Shown: piece by piece, positions 1 through 5,832 of the stretch
How the letters are laid out: every line of letters starts with the position of its first letter
Position numbering within the stretch: the first letter of the stretch is position 1
NCBI GenBank assembly: GCA_030636125.1
Contig: DAOVXM010000074.1
Span: forward strand, 1 to 8,964
From: Chloroflexota bacterium
GTDB taxonomy: Bacteria > Chloroflexota > Anaerolineae > Anaerolineales > UBA4823
Length of the DNA: 8,964 bases
Reading direction: 5' to 3'
The notes under the pieces: generated by a model
Database searches by the model: none
What the model was told of the DNA's origin: nothing
The model's input: the letters and a program-made list of their open reading frames with translations, nothing else
Position numbers and translations under genes: made by a program

Positions 1-356
1 AACTCACCGGCCTCCATGGCGGGGAAGATGCCGTCCCAGGCGGCTTCTTGGAAGACAGGCGTGCAGTTGATGAGTTCACAGATAGCCCGTACGGTGTCGT
101 AATCCCAACCGACGGCTTCGCCGGAATCCTCATCGATGGTGTTGAAGGGTGGGTAGGCGTTTTCCACCGCAACGGTGACCTCTTGTCCACCCAGGTCGGG
201 TAATCCACCAGGAGCTTCTGTTTCTACGGGAGCCTCAGTTGGTTCTGGGGCTTCCACTTCTGGAGGCGGGGCTTCAGTGGTGGCAGCTCCTCCACAAGCT
301 ACCAATAAAATGCTGGCGATCAATAGTAGGGCGAAGATCCATTTATTTTTTCTCAT
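1..356 (-). CDS. Amino-acid ABC transporter substrate-binding lipoprotein (N-terminal part, cut by window edge)
   Basis: This gene encodes an extracytoplasmic solute-binding protein (SBP family 3, polar amino acids) that would hand its ligand to an ABC permease. The visible 118 residues begin with a basic N-terminus (MRKNKW), a hydrophobic stretch and a lipobox LVAC with the lipidated cysteine at residue 21. An acidic Pro/Glu/Thr-rich linker follows at about 24-50. The binding domain begins near residue 58 with QEVTVAVENAYPPFN, then GWDYDTVRAICELIN and AAWDGIFPAMEAGE, which match the typical 'yPPF...G.D.D...a......wdgi.pal.ag' pattern. Cys93 and Cys98 could form a disulfide. The ATG at 356-354 is preceded by a good Shine-Dalgarno sequence (AAGGAGAG, about 361-368). 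The rest of the gene, and any permease or ATPase genes, lie outside the window. The family is secure; the ligand is not determined. Confidence 0.9.
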   Translation of the reverse strand, partial: MRKNKWIFALLLIASILLVACGGAATTEAPPPEVEAPEPTEAPVETEAPGGLPDLGGQEVTVAVENAYPPFNTIDEDSGEAVGWDYDTVRAICELINCTPVFQEAAWDGIFPAMEAGE

Positions 357-394
357 TTCTCTCTCCTTTGAATAAGATAAAAAAACTGGGATGT

Positions 395-430
395 TGGTCA
401 CCTATTGTTCTTTCCTGGGATTTGTGACCA
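395..430 (-). promoter_or_regulatory. Inverted repeat in presumed SBP leader (possible operator or RNA hairpin)
   Basis: TGGTCAC (395-401) and GTGACCA (424-430) form a perfect 7-bp inverted repeat with a 22-nt spacer. The spacer and flank also carry a direct repeat CTGGGAT (386-392 and 415-421). On the minus strand a run of seven T (385-379) follows, but it starts about 10 nt after the stem, so this is not a clean terminator. If the promoter at 448-476 is real, the repeat lies in the 5' leader of the SBP transcript, 39 to 74 nt before the start codon. A regulatory role is a guess. Confidence 0.25.
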
Positions 431-446
431 TTTAATTTGACTCTAG

Positions 447-463
447 AAGGATAGACTATCTTT
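447..463. promoter_or_regulatory. 17-bp near-palindrome overlapping the SBP -10 box (candidate operator)
   Basis: AAGGATAG (447-454), a central A (455) and CTATCTTT (456-463) are inverted copies matching at 7 of 8 positions, with a perfect GATAG-A-CTATC core. The element covers the proposed -10 hexamer of the minus-strand promoter, where a repressor dimer would block transcription. No regulator gene is present in the window, so the binding protein is unknown. Confidence 0.3.
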
Positions 464-476
464 GAGAATTTTGCAA
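448..476 (-). promoter_or_regulatory. Candidate sigma-70-type promoter for the SBP gene
   Basis: On the minus strand, TTGCAA (476-471) and TATCCT (453-448) are separated by 17 bp. Each matches the consensus hexamer at 4 of 6 positions. Transcription would start near 441, giving a leader of about 85 nt before the ATG at 356. This is the best-spaced promoter-like pair upstream of the SBP gene, but it is moderate by sequence alone. Confidence 0.35.
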
Positions 477-659
477 GGGGTAAAGGGTATAATTAATTAC
501 TGGAATTATTGTACAAAATCACATAAATGTTCAGATAATATCCATCAGTAACCAATACTGGATAGATAATACCAATATTTTCACATTGAAGGAATAAATT
601 ATAACGGGCTAATTTCTAATTAATGGAACAAAAAATGATCATTTTACGTCTTTTACTTC

Positions 660-1913
660 ATGCCAACTGATGATGTGACACAGACTCAACCAACTAGGCT
701 GACCAGAAGAGGTCCGAACCTAACATGGTTACTTTTTGGTTTGGTCAGTGTCTCAATGATCGCAGCGATAGGAGTTCTGGGCGCTTATGGAGGCTACCAA
801 ACAGCCCAACAGGAATATCAAGGTCTCCAGGGCACTCAAGCCGTGCTTTTAATTGTCGAACAGTATGAACTGGGATTGCAGGACATTGAAGCAGGAAGAT
901 TCGACCTGGCGCGCCAGCGATTTGAATATGTACTTGAACGTGATCCAGATCATACAGGTGCAGCGGATAATCTCCTTATCGCCTTGCAAGTTTTGTATGC
1001 AACTGCCACGCCAACTCCAGTTCCACCAACCATAACCCCAACGCCCACCCCAGATCTACGACCAATAGAAGAATTATTTTCGCAGGCACAAAGTCTCTAT
1101 AATGCTGAGGACTGGAATGGTGTAATTGATACCCTGGTCAATTTACGCAAGGTAGACCAGTCTTATCGAGTGGTCGAAGTGGATAGTTTATTGTATCGAA
1201 CGCTACGAATCCGGGGAATAAATAAAATACGCAATGAGAGCAATTTAGAAGGTGGAATTTACGATCTCGCCTTGGCTGAACGTTTCGGCCCTCTGGATGT
1301 AGAAGCGAATAAATGGCGAAATTTGGCGCGAATATATATGATCGGCTCGAGTTTTTGGGAAGTTAACCCGGTACAGGCAGTGTATTATTTTAGTCAGGTG
1401 GCTTCGGCCTCACCCTATTTACGTGATGCATCGGGATGGACTGCCCGTGAACGTTACAGGGCAGCATTGATCCAATATGGGGATATGTTGGCAAGTAATG
1501 GCGATTGGTGTGAGGCAGAGATCCAATATAACTTGGCAATTGAAATCTACAGTGATGAAGTGATCATACCCACAGTTTCTTACTTGGCATTAAAGTGTTC
1601 ACCACCTACATCAACGCCAGAAGATACAGCAACAATAACCCTATCGCCAACAGTAACTTTAACGATCGTTCCAGGGATAACTCCAATTGGTACGCCGACG
1701 CCAACCGGGACAGATTCGCTACCTACAGTGGAAGTGACCCCAACTGAAACACCCTTGCCTGATATAACGGATACACCGGGGTTTGAAGAGACACCAACCC
1801 CCACACCAACGATATCACCTACTATAGAAACTCAACCTACTGCGACAGACACATTGCCTCCACCTGAACCATCGCCTACCCAGACCTCGGAGCCGACACC
1901 AACCGCGGAGTAA
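660..1913 (+). CDS. Single-pass membrane TPR-like protein with Thr/Pro-rich C-terminal tail
   Basis: No precise family is recognised. The 417-residue protein has a short basic N-terminus (R13, R16, R17), one transmembrane helix at about 22-44, and then extracytoplasmic sequence by the positive-inside rule. A TPR-like helical pair follows at about 66-99 (GLQDIEAGRFDLARQRFEYV). After a Thr/Pro linker (115-132) comes a second helical region (135-312) with further TPR-like stretches, for example SQAQSLYNAEDWNGVIDTL and GDWCEAEIQYNLAIEIY. The last roughly 104 residues are Thr/Pro/Ser/Glu-rich. The stop lies 8 bp before the LCP gene, so the two probably form an operon and the protein may be a partner or substrate of the LCP enzyme. 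The ATG at 660 is the only in-frame ATG before the membrane helix but lacks a visible Shine-Dalgarno sequence. TPR repeats usually mediate protein-protein contacts; the specific function is unknown. Confidence 0.8.
   Translation: MPTDDVTQTQPTRLTRRGPNLTWLLFGLVSVSMIAAIGVLGAYGGYQTAQQEYQGLQGTQAVLLIVEQYELGLQDIEAGRFDLARQRFEYVLERDPDHTGAADNLLIALQVLYATATPTPVPPTITPTPTPDLRPIEELFSQAQSLYNAEDWNGVIDTLVNLRKVDQSYRVVEVDSLLYRTLRIRGINKIRNESNLEGGIYDLALAERFGPLDVEANKWRNLARIYMIGSSFWEVNPVQAVYYFSQVASASPYLRDASGWTARERYRAALIQYGDMLASNGDWCEAEIQYNLAIEIYSDEVIIPTVSYLALKCSPPTSTPEDTATITLSPTVTLTIVPGITPIGTPTPTGTDSLPTVEVTPTETPLPDITDTPGFEETPTPTPTISPTIETQPTATDTLPPPEPSPTQTSEPTPTAE
1599..1910 (+). repeat. Low-complexity Thr/Pro-rich coding segment
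   Basis: Codons 314-417 of the TPR-like protein are dominated by Thr, Pro, Ser and Glu in irregular TPT, PTP and ETP units. DNA repetition is loose because different Thr and Pro codons are mixed. The segment is predicted to be extracytoplasmic and disordered. Such tails act as spacers or O-glycosylation regions in other surface proteins. A reverse-strand open frame here is only a shadow of this bias. Confidence 0.7.
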
Positions 1914-1921
1914 TAACCTGC

Positions 1922-3346
1922 ATGAGTACTCTTAAGTCACTAAGGGATATCGTATCAAAACGGAATATTCTCTATGGCAGTATTATGCTCAGCCTTGGGT
2001 TGGTAATTGCATGTTTGGCTGGGGTGGTCTCATTTATCGTATTCAAACAAGTCACAGCCTCAAGTTTAAGTATAGAAATAAACAATCCGGTATTTGCCGA
2101 AGGTCAAGCTACGCCCGAATCGATTAGCAATAGCCTGCCTGATTCAAGCGAACCACCACTACCACTAATTGAGCCGACGCTTGCACCGTGGGATGGCGCG
2201 GGAAGAGTAAGTCTGCTGTTATTGGGTGTGGATTACAGGGACTGGTCGACGAGTAGGGATTATTCCCGCAGCGATACAATGATCTTACTTACCTTGGATC
2301 CTCTGACACACACCGCAGGTATCCTCTCAATACCAAGAGATTTATGGGTTTCTGTTCCAGGATTTCAACATGGGAAGATTAATACCGCGTATTACCTGGG
2401 TGAAGCACACAAATTACCAGGAGGTGGTCCAGGTTTAGCAGTGAAAACAGTTGAGCAATTCTTAGGGGTACCGATAAATTTCTACGCCCAGGTTGACTTT
2501 GGTGTATTTGTGCGGTTCATCGATGAAATCGGAGGGGTAAAAGTCGATGTACCTGAAGAGATCACCATTGACTTGCTTGGATCAGGTTCTGCTACAAAGA
2601 AGACACTGCAACCTGGAGTACAGGTCTTACCTGGAGAGTGGGCACTTGCTTATGCCCGCGCGCGACATACTGAAGGTGGGGATTTTGATCGCGCACAACG
2701 TCAGCAACAGGTCATCCTAGCGATCAGAGATCGAATCATAAGTGTTGACATGCTATCGTTATTAATCAGTAAAGCTGATATTCTTTACCAGGAATTGTCA
2801 TCGGGCGTACGCACTAACCTGGGTGCGGATCAAATTGTAAAATTAGCTATCCTTGCGAGTCAAGTCCCGGATGAGAATATTAAACGGGGTGTAATTAGTG
2901 AGAAGTTTATTTTGTTTGGAAAATCTCCAGATAATCTAAGCATCCTGATACCATTAATAGATAAAATCCATGTGCTGCGGGATGATATTTTTGCATCATC
3001 GGGAGCGTTGAATCCGCTTACTCCAGGAGGAGACCTGGAACGTATGATTGCCGAGGGTGCGAGTGTGGCAATCCAGAATGGTAGTAGTTCGGTTGGGCTT
3101 GCTGAGAGCACTGCACAATATTTGCAATCTTTGGGTATGAATGTGATTAGCGTCTCTGACTACCCCCAAAATGTGACTTTAACCAATATCATCGACCACT
3201 CAGGGAAACCGCACACGACCTCATTTCTGGTCGATTTGATGGGAATCTCCGCGCTGAAAATAATATTTAATTACAACCCGAACAGCAATGCGGATATCGA
3301 GTTAATCTTAGGGAATGATTGGGCAAGGAGTAATCCACTACCCTGA
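1922..3346 (+). CDS. LytR-CpsA-Psr (LCP) family glycopolymer phosphotransferase with C-terminal LytR_C domain
   Basis: LCP enzymes transfer glycopolymers from polyprenyl-phosphate carriers to peptidoglycan or, in some actinobacteria, to proteins, on the outer face of the membrane. The 474-residue protein has a cytoplasmic N-terminus, a transmembrane helix at about 16-41 and a Pro-rich linker to about 92. The LCP core (about 96-275) keeps the expected active-site residues: D104 (LLGVD), D118 (RSDTM), R139 (SIPRDLWV), K152 (GKINTAY), R246 and R248 (YARARH), and R257 in FDRAQRQQQ. A LytR_C-type domain spans about 379-467 (VAIQNGSSSVGLAESTAQYL). The start ATG lies 8 bp after the upstream stop, with a GGAG at 1907-1910 inside the previous gene, so translation is probably coupled. 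The gene converges on the next one with a 7 bp gap. The family is certain; the glycan and its acceptor are unknown. Confidence 0.93.
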   Translation: MSTLKSLRDIVSKRNILYGSIMLSLGLVIACLAGVVSFIVFKQVTASSLSIEINNPVFAEGQATPESISNSLPDSSEPPLPLIEPTLAPWDGAGRVSLLLLGVDYRDWSTSRDYSRSDTMILLTLDPLTHTAGILSIPRDLWVSVPGFQHGKINTAYYLGEAHKLPGGGPGLAVKTVEQFLGVPINFYAQVDFGVFVRFIDEIGGVKVDVPEEITIDLLGSGSATKKTLQPGVQVLPGEWALAYARARHTEGGDFDRAQRQQQVILAIRDRIISVDMLSLLISKADILYQELSSGVRTNLGADQIVKLAILASQVPDENIKRGVISEKFILFGKSPDNLSILIPLIDKIHVLRDDIFASSGALNPLTPGGDLERMIAEGASVAIQNGSSSVGLAESTAQYLQSLGMNVISVSDYPQNVTLTNIIDHSGKPHTTSFLVDLMGISALKIIFNYNPNSNADIELILGNDWARSNPLP

Positions 3347-3353
3347 GGGAACT

Positions 3354-5666
3354 TTAAAATAAGGGCATTTGTGGGACATCGTACCTGAGGGGGTCTTTGG
3401 TGAGTTGTTCATTCAGCGTTTCTTCATTCAGAACAGGGTTTTCGGCTAACCAGCGTACCTGACGAAATTTGATAAAACGCCATCCCTTGTCTACGACTTG
3501 TCGCAGGCGGGGATCATGCTCCAATTTGTAAATTACCAGATTGGAGCGCCCACCTGGAAGAACAAGTAGTGATTGTTCTGGAGGATATGCTTGGTTCAAG
3601 AGTATTTCCCCGATTACGGCCGAAACTATGCTGTAACAGACAAATCTAATTTCTCCTTTTGTGTTTCGCCATATAAGTGGAGTTTGATCTCCTACCTGGT
3701 AATCTAGGTTGTGAGCCATCCGCTTTAACAAGGCTGTGATATTTTCCAGATCGCTACGACGGACTGCGGGAAGATCGGAGGCGCGTATCTTCCACTTACC
3801 ACTTTCTGGTGGATCTTCTTGACCATAAGAGTCTAGGCACACATGAATCAATTCGGAATCGGGTGTCAGTAATCCTGGAAAACATGTATATATATGTGTC
3901 GCAATTTCTAGAAGAGTTGAGCCTGGGTGTTTGATCAGGTAGCGGACGAGTTCCATCTCAACCTGGTCAGCTAGAGGAATCATAATATTTTGTGTACCGT
4001 GTAACCACCAGTAACCTACATCAAGAGATTTTTCACTACCATCAATACGTTCAAACCCACTTTTATAAGAAAAAGCTTCTTCCAGAATTGTATTAGTTTT
4101 ACTCAATGACTCGGATGGAGATTTACTCGATATGGGTAGGTAGTGGGAGTGGGCTAAAGCCGTAAGGGCGGCGCCATGCACTTGGATGTAACTAGCCGGC
4201 TCTCCACGCTCTTGTAAATATTCTTGAACGGATCGTCTTGCTGAAGAAGACTGCGTTTCGAATGTGAATGGCTTACTTGGCTTTTCTCCTGCGGATCGCT
4301 GCCAGGTAATTTGAGACTGCTTGCTTTCAGCGAGCAGAGCTAAGCCTTGCAGATTAAAATTGGATGCTTCAGCCGCGATCACCGCTGCAGAAAGAAACGC
4401 TGGTTCGGTCTCGCTAATCAAGCCCAACATTGGGGTGCCATTCTTGAGAGCTGAGGACAAGTTTCCTAATGCGGCTTGTAATGCTGAACAATGCCATCCC
4501 CAATCGTAACGCCGCCGGCGTAAGACGCTCTTAAACGGTCCGACGGCTTCTCGCCCCCACAGCCAACCTGACCAGAGAGCTGAGAGTGTCCAAAATGCCT
4601 GGTTAGGACGCGGAAACGCGGTTAGGACGTTGCTAATTTGGATATCGCCTAGTGAATCAATCAAGTCCTTCAAGCGACCCTCAAATAGGCAAATGCCTCC
4701 TTCTGGTGGGGGTAGCGTTGGCCATACCACTAACGGAACCGCTGGAGCAGACGATACCCAGCATGAAATACTGTTTTCTAGAGCTAGCCAGATATTATGC
4801 TCTCGAAAACGCGGCCGGCTCTTAAGCTGACGAGGACGTGTTCGTCTAACCGGATGTGGCCAAAGAGTATTCGATTGATCGAGGGCAGTTAGAAGGAGGG
4901 CAGTGAGATGTTTCTGGCGACTTTCTGAAAGGTTTAACCCGTCAAGTTTGTTTATCAGGGTAAAAAGGGCATAGACAGCTCGAGGTAAGTAGACCGATAT
5001 GGCTTCCTCAACATGGTAGCGGTCTGGATCGTCCAACATCGCAACACGTTCTAAAGCCCGTGCACGATGAAGACCGCTTCGGGAGAACTCGTTGGCCAGT
5101 TCAATATCGGCTTCAGTTGCCGGGTGCTCACCATACTCGCCACAGATGGGACATTGGTAAATTCGTCCATAAAGCACAGGTTTTCCTGTACGCGTGGAGT
5201 CATTCTTCCCGTTTGATGCTCCACGCTCCCATAAGAACGCCTCAGCTTGGATTTCATTCTTACATTGATTACACTGGGTGCGGTAGAGTGCGCGAATGTG
5301 GGGTTCTAAACGCTCATTTCCTTTGCGGGATGTGGCTAATTCAGCCAAGACTGAGTGTAATTCATCCTCTGAGGGAGGGTCGGCTTCTAACTCAATCAAA
5401 AAACGGTTCACTGGGTTGTTGGCGGCAACCAGGACACGATAGCCAGCCCTAGCGATCTCCACAGCCAACCTTGGTGAGGTACCAAAAGGATCTAATACCC
5501 ACGCATGAGAATCTCCCATTTGCAGGTTCTTATCCGCATTTGGGCGTGGAAAATGTGCCCTAAGCCAATTAGTCGCCACTCCTTCTGGGATGGGAGGTAA
5601 GTAACGCCCTAATGGTTCAGGTTTGGAGGGTGTCAAGCCTGGATAGTATGGAATTTGGGCGGGCAT
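3354..5666 (-). CDS. Degenerate Zn-ribbon DNA-methylase-like protein, catalytic motifs lost (function unknown)
   Basis: The 770-residue protein has the layout of DUF1156/COG1743-type N6/N4 DNA methylases but probably no catalysis. WVLDPFGTSPRLAVEIARAGY (56-76) sits where DPFxGxG is expected, with the glycine loop broken. AANNPVN (81-87) corresponds to the usual DxNPVA strand with the acidic residue replaced. A Zn-ribbon is intact: C132-x2-C135 and C172-x2-C175. At 347-371 the sequence aligns by eye with the 'TDPPYyD..Y.dLS.FFYvWL' motif IV, but DPPY reads AFPR (350-353). A following helical and strand segment (387-448) resembles the remaining methylase core. The C-terminal part (about 565-770) includes a possible winged-helix segment (571-600) and an unassigned conserved-looking region (698-745). 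The frame is uninterrupted over its full length, which argues against decay. The start ATG has a weak RBS and its own likely promoter. Neighbours are metabolic and envelope genes, not defence genes. Nucleic-acid binding is an inference. Confidence 0.6.
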   Translation of the reverse strand: MPAQIPYYPGLTPSKPEPLGRYLPPIPEGVATNWLRAHFPRPNADKNLQMGDSHAWVLDPFGTSPRLAVEIARAGYRVLVAANNPVNRFLIELEADPPSEDELHSVLAELATSRKGNERLEPHIRALYRTQCNQCKNEIQAEAFLWERGASNGKNDSTRTGKPVLYGRIYQCPICGEYGEHPATEADIELANEFSRSGLHRARALERVAMLDDPDRYHVEEAISVYLPRAVYALFTLINKLDGLNLSESRQKHLTALLLTALDQSNTLWPHPVRRTRPRQLKSRPRFREHNIWLALENSISCWVSSAPAVPLVVWPTLPPPEGGICLFEGRLKDLIDSLGDIQISNVLTAFPRPNQAFWTLSALWSGWLWGREAVGPFKSVLRRRRYDWGWHCSALQAALGNLSSALKNGTPMLGLISETEPAFLSAAVIAAEASNFNLQGLALLAESKQSQITWQRSAGEKPSKPFTFETQSSSARRSVQEYLQERGEPASYIQVHGAALTALAHSHYLPISSKSPSESLSKTNTILEEAFSYKSGFERIDGSEKSLDVGYWWLHGTQNIMIPLADQVEMELVRYLIKHPGSTLLEIATHIYTCFPGLLTPDSELIHVCLDSYGQEDPPESGKWKIRASDLPAVRRSDLENITALLKRMAHNLDYQVGDQTPLIWRNTKGEIRFVCYSIVSAVIGEILLNQAYPPEQSLLVLPGGRSNLVIYKLEHDPRLRQVVDKGWRFIKFRQVRWLAENPVLNEETLNEQLTKDPLRYDVPQMPLF

Positions 5667-5683
5667 TGTTTAACTCTATAAAT

Positions 5684-5711
5684 AGTATAATTGAATATGA
5701 AAAAAAAGCAA
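5684..5711 (-). promoter_or_regulatory. Candidate promoter for the methylase-like gene
   Basis: On the minus strand, TTGCTT (5711-5706) and TATACT (5689-5684) are 16 bp apart; the -10 matches the consensus at 5 of 6 positions. Transcription would begin near 5677, about 11 nt before the ATG, giving a very short leader without a strong Shine-Dalgarno sequence. The -35 lies within the downstream arm of the pyk terminator, so the old transcript ends where the new one begins. Confidence 0.45.
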
Positions 5712-5734
5712 ATTGTTCAGGCAAACAATTTGCT
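5700..5734 (-). terminator. Rho-independent terminator downstream of pyk
   Basis: AGCAAATTGTT (5707-5717) and AACAATTTGCT (5724-5734) form a perfect 11-bp stem with a 6-nt loop. On the minus strand the stem runs directly into a run of T's (the A-run at 5700-5707 on the plus strand). There is no T-run on the plus-strand side, so it acts on minus-strand transcription. It lies about 100 nt after the pyk stop codon and separates pyk from the methylase-like gene. The stem is AT-rich (4 of 11 pairs are G-C), so strength may be moderate. Confidence 0.8.
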
Positions 5735-5832
5735 GCGTATAGACAATATACTATTGGTGGTGCCGGGTCAGTTTGGGTACGTATTCAATTCTACTCCTCA
5801 ATCACAGCGAACAGAAAATATTCATTAAAAAG

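Larger units (their letters stand above)
357..659. other. Divergent AT-rich intergenic region between SBP and TPR-protein genes
   Basis: This stretch separates two divergently read genes and contains no credible coding frame. The half next to the SBP gene holds the SBP ribosome-binding site, a 7-bp inverted repeat, and a promoter-like pair overlapped by a near-palindrome (listed separately). The half next to the TPR-protein gene is very AT-rich. It has a -10-like TATAAC at 600-605 without a well-spaced -35, and no Shine-Dalgarno sequence before the ATG at 660. The plus-strand promoter therefore cannot be placed with confidence. Confidence 0.6.

Noticed and set aside
175..427. Two plus-strand open frames of 62-66 codons
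   Set aside because: They are antisense to the substrate-binding lipoprotein, whose signal peptide, lipobox, RBS and domain motifs are clear on the minus strand.
488..493. Perfect TATAAT on the plus strand
   Set aside because: No -35 at an acceptable distance (TTGCAA is 11 bp away and TTGAGA 20 bp away), and it lies about 170 bp before the plus-strand gene.
539..564. Imperfect stem TATCCA..GTA / TACTGGATA
   Set aside because: The stem needs a 3-nt bulge, is AT-rich and has no following T-run; it is likely chance in an AT-rich region.
1580..1804. Minus-strand open frame rich in Gly, Val and Ser
   Set aside because: It is a reverse-strand shadow of the Thr/Pro-rich tail of the TPR-like protein; its composition follows from the codon bias.
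5060..5452. 130-codon plus-strand open frame
   Set aside because: It is antisense within the methylase-like gene and shows no domain or RBS; the minus-strand frame has the Zn-ribbon and methylase-like motifs.
3354..5666. Annotation as an active DNA adenine/cytosine methyltransferase
   Set aside because: The DPPY catalytic motif and the glycine-rich SAM motif are both altered, so activity should not be assumed despite the overall resemblance.
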